This document shows positions 1-7,672 of a stretch of 61,546 nucleotides of DNA, piece by piece. Below the pieces are notes generated by a model that saw nothing but the letters and a program-made list of their open reading frames with translations, did not search any database and had not been told where the DNA came from. The stretch comes from an uncultured Clostridia bacterium (GTDB lineage Bacteria; Bacillota; Clostridia; Christensenellales; Borkfalkiaceae): NCBI GenBank assembly GCA_947629665.1, contig CANREJ010000005.1, positions 1 to 61,546 on the forward strand, given 5' to 3'. Both the position numbers and the translations under genes were made by a program. Position 1 is the first letter of the stretch. Every line of letters starts with the position of its first letter.

Positions 1-68
1 ACCCCCGTACGTATTCCTACGTAACACGATTTCGAGTCGTGCGCGTTCGACCACTCCGCCATCTCTGC
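1..68 (-). tRNA. tRNA-Ser (anticodon CGA), 3' end cut by window
   Basis: Read on the minus strand this begins GCAGAGATGGCGGAGTGGTC, which is an acceptor 5' strand followed by U8 and a serine-type D arm. The anticodon stem CACGA/TCGTG encloses the loop CTCGAAA, giving anticodon CGA, which reads UCG. A long variable arm (TACGT...ACGTA) follows, as expected for a class II serine tRNA. The T arm and the 3' acceptor strand lie beyond position 1, so the gene is partial. Confidence 0.93.
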
Positions 69-117
69 AAGGTCGAAATTAAAATTTATTGGGTAGAATT
101 TTATAATCTACTCAATG

Positions 118-146
118 ATTTTATAACAATATAGCATAAAATTCAA
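118..146 (-). promoter_or_regulatory. Promoter for tRNA-Ser
   Basis: On the minus strand TTGAAT (141-146) and TAAAAT (118-123) are separated by exactly 17 bases and point at the tRNA. An imperfect inverted repeat (88-97 with 107-116) lies between this promoter and the tRNA 5' end. Confidence 0.6.
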
Positions 147-232
147 GCGTTTTTGCGCCCGATTTCAAAAAAATTTGGCAAAGCGTGGTAAGCATTTTCT
201 TTTTTTATTTAAAGCGTTGCGCCTAAACTTAA

Positions 233-261
233 TTGACAAATCGTTCCCGTTAATATATCAT
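233..261 (+). promoter_or_regulatory. Promoter of lspA, near-leaderless
   Basis: TTGACA (233-238) and TATCAT (256-261) are separated by 17 bases. Transcription would start about position 268, only a few bases before the ATG at 271, so the message would have almost no leader. Confidence 0.6.
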
Positions 262-270
262 ATTAAAGGT

Positions 271-972
271 ATGTCTAAAACTAAACTAAAACCCAACATA
301 GGGGTAAAAAGTATTATTTTAATAGTTGTCTGCGGTTTGCTTATTGCCGCAGACCTTTTAACAAAGTACTTTGAAGAGTTTTACTGCTGGGATATTACAA
401 TTATTCCGGGGTTTATAGAAATTGCAAATAATATCCGCAATCCGGGTTGCGCGTTTAGCTTTTTAAATGATAACCCCGCAGTGGGTCAGCCTATTTTAAT
501 ATCGCTCACAATGGTAATGCTCGTTTTTCTCGTGTTTGTGTTTATTGTCGCACCCGAACGCTCCGGCCTTATAAAAATTGCCGTTTCCATTGTTATAGCC
601 GGCGCAATAGGTAACCTTGTAGATAGGTTTATGTTGCGTGAAGTGCGCGATTTTATAGGGCTGAACATGCTTTTTAACCGTTTTAACCTCGTCTATTGCA
701 ACCTCGCCGATTTTTATATAGTTATAGGCGTGTTCATGGTTATAATAGATATGCTGTTCATAAACGAGTCGGCAATGTTCCCTTTGTCAAAAAGAGCAAA
801 GGAAGCGCAGGCAAAGCGCAGGGCGGAGGAACAGCGCGAGCAGGAGGAAAACGATAAAGCAAACGCCTTAAATAACCCGCCTGAGGAAAATTTCCAAAAT
901 CCCGAACTTTCAGGGGGTGAAAACGGGGAGATTGCGGACGGCACGCAAAACGAAGGCAGCAATGAAAACTGA
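271..972 (+). CDS. lspA: Lipoprotein signal peptidase (signal peptidase II)
   Basis: Membrane aspartic protease that removes signal peptides from prolipoproteins after lipidation. Four hydrophobic segments are present, with the family motifs NPGCAFSF, GNLVDR (first catalytic Asp) and CNLADFYI (second catalytic Asp). I start at the ATG at 271, which gives 233 aa; a longer reading from 175 runs through the promoter and adds a non-family N-terminus. After the last membrane segment there is an unusual tail of about 65 residues, first Lys/Arg/Glu-rich and coiled-coil-like, then acidic and Asn-rich, which ordinary LspA proteins lack. The 3' end overlaps the next gene by 11 bases, so the two are probably co-translated. 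Confidence 0.93.
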   Translation: MSKTKLKPNIGVKSIILIVVCGLLIAADLLTKYFEEFYCWDITIIPGFIEIANNIRNPGCAFSFLNDNPAVGQPILISLTMVMLVFLVFVFIVAPERSGLIKIAVSIVIAGAIGNLVDRFMLREVRDFIGLNMLFNRFNLVYCNLADFYIVIGVFMVIIDMLFINESAMFPLSKRAKEAQAKRRAEEQREQEENDKANALNNPPEENFQNPELSGGENGEIADGTQNEGSNEN

Positions 973-1876
973 ACTTATAAAGGCAACCGAACCGTGGCCG
1001 CGTGCCGACGTGTTTATAAGCGCAAATCTCGGCGGTTGCACACGTTCCTCGGTAAAGCGGTTGTTTGATGAGGGCTACGTTACCGTCAACGGCAAACATT
1101 GCAAGCCGTCTGCGGAAATTAAGGCAGGCGACTGTGCGGAAGTGATAGTGCCCGACGCCAAAACGTACAGCGCAAAGCCCGAAAATATCCCTGTGGAAAT
1201 AGTGTACCAGGACGCCGATATTGCGGTGATAAATAAACCGCAGGGCATGACCGTCCACGCAGGCAACGGCAACACGGAGGGCACGCTCGTAAATGCACTT
1301 TTATATCAACTCGATAATTTAAGCGGGATAAACGGGGTGCTTCGCCCAGGTATAGTGCATAGAATCGATAAGGATACTTCCGGTCTCTTGGTTGTGGCAA
1401 AAAACGACAGGGCGCACATAAGTCTTGCCTCCCAAATAGAACAAAAGACCTGCCGCCGCACATATATCGCACTTTTGGAGGGGCTGGTTAAAGACGATAG
1501 CGGCACAATAACCACGTATATAGGCAGGCACCCGCAAAACAGGGTAAAAATGGCGGTTGTTCCGCCCGAAAAGGGCAAGTTGGCAATAACCGATTATTGC
1601 GTTTTAAAGAGATACGCGCAGGGGTTTACGCTTTGCCGCTTCGACTTACATACGGGCAGAACACACCAAATCCGCGTACACGCGCAGTATATGGGGCACC
1701 CCGTGGTTGGGGATCCCGTCTACGGCGTAAAAAAACAAAAATTCAATTTAAACGGCCAGCTTCTTCATGCATGGCAACTGCAACTCGTTCACCCCACAAC
1801 GGGCGAGCCGATGAGCTTTGAAGCGCCGTTGCCCGATTACTTTGACAACGTATTATCAAAGCTGAATGAAATTTAA
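962..1876 (+). CDS. RluA/RluD-family rRNA pseudouridine synthase
   Basis: Converts specific uridines of RNA, most likely 23S rRNA, to pseudouridine. The N-terminal 80 residues form an S4 RNA-binding domain. The catalytic domain follows, with HRIDKDTSGLLVVAKN holding the catalytic Asp and LHTGRTHQIRVH plus GHPVVGDPVYG near the end. The start at 962 is preceded by GAAGGCAGC and overlaps lspA, giving 304 aa; an earlier in-frame start at 917 lies well inside lspA and was not used. It is RluD-like in domain order, but paralogues with different target sites cannot be told apart by eye, so no symbol is given. Confidence 0.93.
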   Translation: MKTELIKATEPWPRADVFISANLGGCTRSSVKRLFDEGYVTVNGKHCKPSAEIKAGDCAEVIVPDAKTYSAKPENIPVEIVYQDADIAVINKPQGMTVHAGNGNTEGTLVNALLYQLDNLSGINGVLRPGIVHRIDKDTSGLLVVAKNDRAHISLASQIEQKTCRRTYIALLEGLVKDDSGTITTYIGRHPQNRVKMAVVPPEKGKLAITDYCVLKRYAQGFTLCRFDLHTGRTHQIRVHAQYMGHPVVGDPVYGVKKQKFNLNGQLLHAWQLQLVHPTTGEPMSFEAPLPDYFDNVLSKLNEI

Positions 1877-1899
1877 TCTCTCGGTCAAGGAGTATTATT

Positions 1900-2259
1900 A
1901 TGGCAAGAAAAAAGAAATCCGAAGATAACGAAAATTCCACAAAACATTCCAAACGCGGTTCGGAAAAGATGTCCCGCAACTCGTTTTCAAAATTTTGCGC
2001 GTTCTGGGGCATAACTCTTGCGGCGTTGCTGTTTGCTGTAAACGGCTTGCTTCAATTATTGCGCGACGTTTTCGGTATAAACCCGTCGGGGTTGGGCACC
2101 GCAATGACGGCGATAGATTTTGTGTCCAAGTTCGCCCTTTTGTTTGCGGTTGGCATACCCGCATACGGTTATGTAAGCAACAAAAAATTAGTTTGGAAAA
2201 TAGTTTATATAGTTGCGGTAGTATTTTATGCGTGCTTCTGCATATACCGCCTGTTTTAA
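1900..2259 (+). CDS. Small membrane protein, function unknown
   Basis: 119 aa. The first 28 residues are Lys/Ser/Glu-rich and presumably cytoplasmic. Three hydrophobic stretches follow (about residues 32-53, 72-90 and 96-117), so it should be an integral membrane protein. A good ribosome site (AAGGAG, 1886-1891) precedes the ATG. It sits between a pseudouridine synthase gene and der, which gives no functional hint. I do not recognise the family. Confidence 0.75.
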   Translation: MARKKKSEDNENSTKHSKRGSEKMSRNSFSKFCAFWGITLAALLFAVNGLLQLLRDVFGINPSGLGTAMTAIDFVSKFALLFAVGIPAYGYVSNKKLVWKIVYIVAVVFYACFCIYRLF

Positions 2260-2271
2260 AAAGAGATTATT

Positions 2272-3582
2272 ATGGCAAACCCGTTAGTAGCTATTGTCGG
2301 CAGACCGAACGTGGGCAAAAGCACGTTTTTCAATAAGGTCGCGGGCAAAAAAATTTCAATAACGGAGGACAAACCGGGCGTTACGCGGGACAGATTGTAT
2401 GTCGATGCGGAGTGGCGCGGCAAGCCCTTCACAATGGTTGATACCGGCGGCATAGAAATGCGGTCGGAGGATACCATGTGGCGTGAAATCAAAAATCAAG
2501 CCGAAGTGGCCATAGAAACGGCCGACATTATACTCTTTTTTGTGGACGGAAAGGAAGGGCTGACTTCCTCCGACTATGACGTTGCGGACAGGCTCCGCCG
2601 TTGCAAAAAGCCCGTTATTCTGGTCGTGAACAAGGTGGACGAGTATTCCGCGGATAAAGTGTTTGAGTTTTACTCTCTCGGCTTGGGCGAACCTTACCCC
2701 GTATCCGCCGAACACGGCACAGGTGTGGGCGACGCTTTGGACGAGGTTGTAAGCTGGTTCCCAAAGGGCGAAATCGCGGAGGATGACAGCATAAAAATTG
2801 CCGTTGTCGGCAAACCCAACGCAGGCAAAAGCAGTCTTGTAAACAAACTTTTGGGCTTTGAACGCTCAATCGTTACCGATATAGCGGGCACCACACGCGA
2901 CGCCATAGACACAAAATTTTGTTTCAACAATAAAAATTATACCATTATAGACACTGCGGGAATAAGAAAAAAGAGCAAGGTTGAGGACGATATCGAATAC
3001 TATTCGGTAATGCGCGCGTTTGACGCCGTGCGCCGCGCCGACGTGTGTTTGCTTGTTGTGGACTGTACCGAAGGGTTAACCGAGCAGGATACAAAAATTA
3101 TCGGCTACGTACACGAACAGGGCAAGCCATCGATCATCGTTATGAATAAGTGGGATTTGGTTGAAAAGGACACAAACACCATAAACAAGTTCCGGAAACA
3201 GCTTGAAGAGGACCTCAAATTTATGGACTACTTCAAGAGCATACACATTTCCGCAAAAACGGGTCAGCGCACCGAAAAATTGCTGGCAATGGTGGGCGAA
3301 GTGTACGAACACGCGCGATTCAGGGTTGCAACGGGCACGCTGAACGACGTTATAGCCGAGGCGGTAAGAACGGGCGAACCGCCCTCGTATAACGGTAGGC
3401 GCCTTAAAATTTATTACGCCTCGCAAGTATCGGTTGCCCCGCCCACCTTTGTATTATTTGTAAATTCCACCGATCTTCTTCATTTTTCATATGAGAGATA
3501 TTTGGAAAACACCCTGAGAAAAAATTTTGATTTTTCGGGCACGCCTATAAAAATAATTATAAGGGAGAGGGGTGAACAATGA
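2272..3582 (+). CDS. der: Ribosome-associated GTPase Der (EngA)
   Basis: Essential GTPase for assembly of the 50S subunit. It has two tandem G domains: GRPNVGKST, DTGG and NKVD in the first, and GKPNAGKSS, DTAG and NKWD in the second. A KH-like C-terminal domain follows. At 436 aa it has the normal length. Its stop overlaps the plsY start as ATGA, and a GGGAGAGGGG ribosome site for plsY lies inside its last codons. Confidence 0.97.
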   Translation: MANPLVAIVGRPNVGKSTFFNKVAGKKISITEDKPGVTRDRLYVDAEWRGKPFTMVDTGGIEMRSEDTMWREIKNQAEVAIETADIILFFVDGKEGLTSSDYDVADRLRRCKKPVILVVNKVDEYSADKVFEFYSLGLGEPYPVSAEHGTGVGDALDEVVSWFPKGEIAEDDSIKIAVVGKPNAGKSSLVNKLLGFERSIVTDIAGTTRDAIDTKFCFNNKNYTIIDTAGIRKKSKVEDDIEYYSVMRAFDAVRRADVCLLVVDCTEGLTEQDTKIIGYVHEQGKPSIIVMNKWDLVEKDTNTINKFRKQLEEDLKFMDYFKSIHISAKTGQRTEKLLAMVGEVYEHARFRVATGTLNDVIAEAVRTGEPPSYNGRRLKIYYASQVSVAPPTFVLFVNSTDLLHFSYERYLENTLRKNFDFSGTPIKIIIRERGEQ

Positions 3583-4295
3583 GCGCGCTCTCGTTTGCAA
3601 CAAGCTGGTATTGGTTTTTGCTCGGCGGCATAGCGAGTTATTTAATAGGCTGTTTTAATTTTGCCGTCCTTATTTCCCACTTTAAAAATAAGGATATACG
3701 GGATATGGGCAGCGGAAACCCCGGCACAATGAACATGACCCGCAGTTTCGGCTTAAAATTCGGCGCAATAAACTTTTTTTGCGACGTTTTTAAGGGCGGT
3801 ATTCCCGCGCTGGTAGGCTGGTTAATATTCAAAGATTATTATTTTGAGGGCACAAACTTTTTTGTGGCAGACTTTGCCCGCTATCTTTTTGGGATAATGG
3901 TAATAATAGGGCACATTTTCCCCGTTACAATGAAGTTTAAAGGCGGCAAAGGCATAGCTTCGACCATGGGTCTGTTTTTGTTCGCAATTTCCTGCGAATG
4001 TTGGTGGTATATGTTTATAGTGATACTTTTCCTCACGGGAGTGCTTCTATACATAATATTTACCGAAATGGGCAGTATGGGCTCGTTGCTCGGCGTTACG
4101 GGGCTATCCGTTTTTCAGGCGGTAGTAACATTAATTAAATATAACGGGGCAAATAACGTTTGGGTAATAGTTACGCTGGCGCTTATTTTTGGAATCAACG
4201 TGCTTACCTGGGCGGCGCACCGCCAAAACATTTGGAGGTTGCTTGCAGGCGAGGAACACCGCACCTCGGTGCGCAAGCATAAAAGCAAGGCATAA
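3579..4295 (+). CDS. plsY: Glycerol-3-phosphate acyltransferase PlsY
   Basis: Membrane enzyme that acylates glycerol-3-phosphate from acyl-phosphate, the first step of phospholipid synthesis in most Gram-positives. It has about five membrane helices and the conserved loops GSGNPGTMNMTR (family SGNxGATN) and FKGGKGIAST (family GGKGxAT). At 238 aa it is slightly longer than usual, with a short basic tail. It is coupled to der by a 4-base overlap; the same der-plsY pairing is common in Firmicutes. Confidence 0.95.
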   Translation: MSALSFATSWYWFLLGGIASYLIGCFNFAVLISHFKNKDIRDMGSGNPGTMNMTRSFGLKFGAINFFCDVFKGGIPALVGWLIFKDYYFEGTNFFVADFARYLFGIMVIIGHIFPVTMKFKGGKGIASTMGLFLFAISCECWWYMFIVILFLTGVLLYIIFTEMGSMGSLLGVTGLSVFQAVVTLIKYNGANNVWVIVTLALIFGINVLTWAAHRQNIWRLLAGEEHRTSVRKHKSKA

Positions 4296-4326
4296 AAAAG
4301 TCGCCGCCGTGTTTTGCACGGCGGCG
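4294..4326 (-). terminator. Intrinsic terminator of the PH-like gene
   Basis: A perfect 10-bp stem (4302-4311 with 4317-4326, loop TTTTG) is followed on the minus strand by six T (complement of 4294-4299). The + strand side lacks a T tract, so the plsY message is not well served by it. Confidence 0.8.
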
Positions 4327-4340
4327 CATATGTTTAGGTG

Positions 4341-4820
4341 TTATTTTTTGGTGTTGTCCGGGGAGTTTTTAACAGAATTTATCACATATTCTATCTGCGG
4401 GTTGCACTTCAAAAGTTCGTTCACAAATTCTTCATACCATTCGGGCTTTACAACAATCATAACAAACGTCTCGTTTTTAAAATAAACCGCAAGTTTTTCG
4501 GTTGCCCTGTCAAGAATAACTTTATCTATTTCGCTGATTTTGAATTTGCTCTTTATTATGCCGAAACTCGTTTTAAGTTCGTCTCCGCCAACCGCATAAT
4601 AGGAGGAGGCGAGCAAACTTATCAAAATAATCAACAGCGCAACCGAAACTATAAACATTGCAACGAAGCCGATAATGGAATAGATTGCCTTATTCGAGTA
4701 TAAATAATCGGCTTTAATCACGTTGTATAAAGTGAGCGAAAATGCGGCGACGGCAAGAAGAATTCCCGCAAAAATGAACGCCGTAGTCAGTTTTGAAAAT
4801 TTGAACTTAAAAACTTTCAT
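4341..4820 (-). CDS. Two-TM membrane protein with PH-domain-like C-terminus
   Basis: 159 aa. Two hydrophobic segments (about residues 12-35 and 46-72) are followed by a soluble region, about 75-140, with the beta-strand rhythm of bacterial PH-like domains. Examples are the stretches DELKTSFGIIKSKFKISEIDKV and KLAVYFKNETFVMIVVKPE, given here in pieces for orientation only. I start at the ATG at 4820; the TTG six codons earlier lies on the promoter's -10 box and is rejected. The gene is alone on the minus strand, with its own promoter and terminator. Function is unknown. Confidence 0.75.
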   Translation of the reverse strand: MKVFKFKFSKLTTAFIFAGILLAVAAFSLTLYNVIKADYLYSNKAIYSIIGFVAMFIVSVALLIILISLLASSYYAVGGDELKTSFGIIKSKFKISEIDKVILDRATEKLAVYFKNETFVMIVVKPEWYEEFVNELLKCNPQIEYVINSVKNSPDNTKK

Positions 4821-4826
4821 AACGCT

Positions 4827-4855
4827 ATTATAGTGCAACCGTGATTAAAAATCAA
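4827..4855 (-). promoter_or_regulatory. Promoter of PH-like gene, leaderless geometry
   Basis: On the minus strand TTGATT (4850-4855) and TATAAT (4827-4832) have a 17-base spacer. Only six bases separate TATAAT from the ATG, so transcription should begin at or next to the start codon. Confidence 0.7.
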
Positions 4856-4892
4856 CAAAAATGCCTCATTTTAAATATTGACCGGCAAAAAT

Positions 4893-4922
4893 TTGAAAAA
4901 AACCGCAAAACGGTTGTAAAAT
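4893..4922 (+). promoter_or_regulatory. Promoter of aconitase-like gene
   Basis: TTGAAA (4893-4898) and TAAAAT (4917-4922) have an 18-base spacer. The ribosome site AAGGA lies at 4940-4944. Confidence 0.5.
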
Positions 4923-4950
4923 ATAAAAAACTCACTTTAAGGAAATATTT

Positions 4951-7170
4951 ATGATTAAACTTATCAAAAACGGCGTCTACTATATGGAGGGCGGCATAGT
5001 AAAAGAGAATGTTGCGTTTATGGTTGAAAACAAAAAGCGCGCGGCAATAAAAAATACTATGTCGTATGCGGTGCTTCAATCGCACAATATGGGCGGCGAG
5101 GAAAATCTCAAACTCAAATTCGACGCCCTCGCGTCCCACGATATTACATACGTAGGAATAATCCAAACGGCCAAGGCGTCGGGACTCAAAGAATTTCCAC
5201 TGCCGTACACTCTCACAAACTGCCACAACTCGCTCTGCGCCGTAGGCGGCACGATCAATGGGGACGACCATGTTTTCGGGCTCACAGCGGCAAAACGCTA
5301 CGGCGGGAATTTTGTGCCGCCCCATCTTGCGGTTATCCACCAATATATGCGCGAAACAGAGGCAAAGTGCGGCGGAATGATTCTGGGTTCGGACAGCCAC
5401 ACACGCTACGGAGCTTTGGGCACTATTGGGGTGGGCGAGGGCGGCCCCGAACTCGTAAAACAGCTTTTAAAACAGACCTACGACATAAAGCGTCCCGAAG
5501 TAATCGCCGTTTATTTAAAGGGCAAGCCCCAAAAGGGAGTAGGCCCGCACGACGTGGCGATAGCTTTGATTGCGGCAACTTTTAAAAAGGGCTTTGTTAA
5601 GAACAAAGTGCTTGAATTTATAGGTCCTGGAATAAAAAATCTTTCCATGGATTTCCGTTGCGGCATAGACGTTATGACCACCGAAACCTCCTGCCTTTCA
5701 AGCATTTGGGAAACGGACGGCGCAACCGAGGAATATTTTAAAATCCACGGCAGGGCGGAAGATTTCAAACCCATGCACCCCGTTCAGCCGGCATACTACA
5801 ACGGCGCGGTGGTTATAGATTTATCCCGCATCGAGCTGATAGCCTTGCCTTTCCATCCGTCAAACGCCTACACAATAAGGGAATTTTTACAAAACTCCGA
5901 AGATATTTTGGCGGCTACGGAAGAGGAGGGCGCAAAACTTCTCAAAACCGGTTCGTTTAAACTGCGCAACAAAATAAAAGACGGAAAAGTTTATGTGGAC
6001 CAGGCGATAATTGCAGGTTGTGCGGGCGGCAGTTACGAAAATATTGCCGAGGCCGCCGAAATTCTCCGCGGCGGAAGTTGCGGCTACAGCGGATTTTCGT
6101 TGAGCGTTTACCCGCAAAGCCAGCCCGTGTTTAAATGTCTTGCGGATAACGGCTATGTATCAAGTCTTATAACGTCGGGCGCGGTTGTAAAAACGGCGTT
6201 CTGCGGCCCTTGCTTCGGCGCGGGCGACACGCCTTCAAACAACGCGCTTTCCATTCGCCATACAACCCGAAATTTCCAAAACAGGGAGGGCAGTAAGCCT
6301 GCGGAAGGTCAACTTGCCGCCGTGGCGCTTATGGACGCGCGCTCCGTTGCGGCAACTGCGTTAAACGGCGGCGTGCTCACGCCCGCAACGGAAGTGGAAT
6401 ACGTCAAAAAAATCAAAAAATATTATTTTGATAAAACAATATACGACAACAGCGTGTATGTCGGCGCAGGCAAGCCCGATTACGGCACGGAAATTGTGTA
6501 CGGCGCAAACATAACCGACTGGCCCGAACAGATACCGCTTGCGGATAATATTTTAATCAAGGTTGCCTCCGTTCTCACCGACTCGGTAACAACTACGGAC
6601 GAACTTATACCTTCTGGCGAAACTTCATCCTACCGTTCCAACCCTTTGCGGCTTGCGGAATTTACCCTTGCGCGCAAAGACCCCCAATACGTTGCAAGGG
6701 CAAAGGAAATAAAGTCGGCGGAGTATTACCGCAAGAATAACGGCGTTTTACCCGAACAGGTACTTAAAGAGGTGGGGATAGAGATTGCGCCGAACGTATT
6801 ATACGGCAGTGCGGTCGTTGCCAAAAAACCGGGCGACGGTTCCGCCCGCGAACAGGCGGCTTCCTGCCAGCGCGTTTTGGGCGGGGTTGCAAATATCGCA
6901 TTGGAGTATGCAACAAAGCGCTACCGTTCCAATTTAATAAACTGGGGCATGTTGCCGCTTTTATGTAAAACATACGCCTTTGCCGTGGGCGATTATATTT
7001 ATATAGAGAACATTTCAAAATCAATTGCGGAAGGCGCGCCCGTAATTTATGCAAAACATATCTCAAACGGCAAAGTAAAGCAGGCGGAATTTGAAATAGG
7101 CTTTTTAACCGAGGAAGAAAAAAATATAATTCTTTCCGGTTGCCTCATAAATTACAATAAAAACAAATAA
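4951..7170 (+). CDS. Aconitase-superfamily hydratase (YbhJ-like)
   Basis: 739-aa enzyme of the aconitase fold. GSDSHTRYGALGT (146-158) matches the aconitase signature. Cys248 (in TTETSCLSS) and Cys418/Cys421 (in FCGPCFGAGD) are placed like the three [4Fe-4S] cluster ligands of aconitase. The C-terminal swivel domain seems to start near residue 590. The sequence differs from citrate-cycle AcnA/AcnB and from the LeuC/HacA types, and best fits the uncharacterised single-chain hydratases annotated YbhJ-like, whose substrate is not known to me. It is monocistronic, with its own promoter and terminator, so neighbours do not suggest a pathway. Confidence 0.82.
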   Translation: MIKLIKNGVYYMEGGIVKENVAFMVENKKRAAIKNTMSYAVLQSHNMGGEENLKLKFDALASHDITYVGIIQTAKASGLKEFPLPYTLTNCHNSLCAVGGTINGDDHVFGLTAAKRYGGNFVPPHLAVIHQYMRETEAKCGGMILGSDSHTRYGALGTIGVGEGGPELVKQLLKQTYDIKRPEVIAVYLKGKPQKGVGPHDVAIALIAATFKKGFVKNKVLEFIGPGIKNLSMDFRCGIDVMTTETSCLSSIWETDGATEEYFKIHGRAEDFKPMHPVQPAYYNGAVVIDLSRIELIALPFHPSNAYTIREFLQNSEDILAATEEEGAKLLKTGSFKLRNKIKDGKVYVDQAIIAGCAGGSYENIAEAAEILRGGSCGYSGFSLSVYPQSQPVFKCLADNGYVSSLITSGAVVKTAFCGPCFGAGDTPSNNALSIRHTTRNFQNREGSKPAEGQLAAVALMDARSVAATALNGGVLTPATEVEYVKKIKKYYFDKTIYDNSVYVGAGKPDYGTEIVYGANITDWPEQIPLADNILIKVASVLTDSVTTTDELIPSGETSSYRSNPLRLAEFTLARKDPQYVARAKEIKSAEYYRKNNGVLPEQVLKEVGIEIAPNVLYGSAVVAKKPGDGSAREQAASCQRVLGGVANIALEYATKRYRSNLINWGMLPLLCKTYAFAVGDYIYIENISKSIAEGAPVIYAKHISNGKVKQAEFEIGFLTEEEKNIILSGCLINYNKNK

Positions 7171-7185
7171 TTCAAGCATAAATAA

Positions 7186-7226
7186 AACGCACCCTTAAAT
7201 TTGCTTTTCGGGTGCGTTATTTTTTG
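7186..7226 (+). terminator. Bidirectional intrinsic terminator
   Basis: A 9-bp stem (7186-7194 with 7210-7218) is followed by ATTTTTTG on the + strand and by TTTTATTTATG on the minus strand. It can end both the hydratase message and the convergent small gene. Confidence 0.8.
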
Positions 7227-7234
7227 CGCTGTTT

Positions 7235-7501
7235 TTACGCCGTTTCTTTGGGTAAAAATGATTTGCCGTTTTTGTACGGACGGGGTGATTTAAATTCAAA
7301 TCCGCGCATATGTTCCCTGTTTTTCGGGCATTCGCGGCGGTCTTTTACAGGCTCGTCGGGGTCCGGGTTTTCCTCATCTTCAACTTGGCGCGTATTTACT
7401 GCGGCAGGTTCGGCAACTCTTCCCGCGGCGGAAGCCCAGCCCGCGGCAAAAATTATGGATAAACTCAAAACGCTTACAACAAAATACAATAATTTTTTCA
7501 T
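7235..7501 (-). CDS. Small exported protein, function unknown
   Basis: 88 aa. A typical signal sequence (MKK, a hydrophobic core at about residues 4-20, then AAGWASA as a probable signal peptidase I site) precedes a short Pro/Glu/Asp-rich hydrophilic region. There is no lipobox. No convincing ribosome site lies before the ATG at 7501. I believe it is real because of the signal-peptide composition and the convergent terminator at its 3' end. Its role is unknown. Confidence 0.6.
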   Translation of the reverse strand: MKKLLYFVVSVLSLSIIFAAGWASAAGRVAEPAAVNTRQVEDEENPDPDEPVKDRRECPKNREHMRGFEFKSPRPYKNGKSFLPKETA

Positions 7502-7542
7502 ACCAACAGTATGGATATTTTAAAATTTCGTTATGCAAAGAG

Positions 7543-7571
7543 TTGCAAATTCCGTTAAAATTATGTAAAAT
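7543..7571 (+). promoter_or_regulatory. Promoter of the TM1266-like/ABC operon
   Basis: TTGCAA (7543-7548) and TAAAAT (7566-7571) have a 17-base spacer. Start would be near 7578, giving a leader of about 95 bases before the first large gene. That leader holds a small ORF and an intrinsic terminator. Confidence 0.7.
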
Positions 7572-7599
7572 TATCTTACCTGAACGCAAAGAGCAATCT

Positions 7600-7672
7600 G
7601 AGGGCAAAGGAAGAGAAATGTTTTACCGCACGCGACGCGCGCTTTCTTTCCCTCTGTAAGGAGGGATTTTTT
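7600..7672 (+). promoter_or_regulatory. Transcription attenuator with competing hairpins
   Basis: Terminator: a perfect stem 7649-7654 with 7661-7666 (TCCCTC/GAGGGA, loop TGTAAG) is followed at once by six T (7667-7672) and then by the ATG at 7673. Competing stem: 7600-7604 pairs with 7650-7654 and 7606-7609 pairs with 7646-7649, extended by 7611-7613 with 7643-7645. This would lock up the 5' arm of the terminator. The terminator's 3' arm also contains the ribosome site of the next gene, so the hairpin can block both transcription and translation. The pairings are seen in the sequence; their use as a switch is inferred. Confidence 0.65.
7618..7659 (+). CDS. Putative 13-residue leader peptide
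   Basis: ATG at 7618 opens a 13-codon frame, MFYRTRRALSFPL, ending with TAA at 7657-7659. The ribosome site AAAGGA (7606-7611) is six bases upstream. Three of the first seven codons are Arg. The ribosome site lies inside the 5' strand of the competing stem, and the stop codon lies in the terminator loop directly next to the ribosome site of the following gene. This arrangement fits translation-dependent attenuation or translational coupling. Too short for a family assignment; a chance frame is possible. Confidence 0.5.
   Translation: MFYRTRRALSFPL

Noticed and set aside
4301-4345. The hairpin after plsY as a plsY terminator
   Set aside because: There is no T tract on the + strand; the T tract is on the minus strand side, so it serves the PH-like gene.
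4821-4838. TTG start six codons upstream of the PH-like gene
   Set aside because: It lies across the TATAAT of a good promoter, so it would not be transcribed.
7575-7672. TPP or other known riboswitch upstream of the ABC operon
   Set aside because: I looked for TPP, c-di-GMP, preQ1, THF and fluoride core motifs. CTGAGGG and ACGCAAAG are only superficial matches and the rest of each core is missing.
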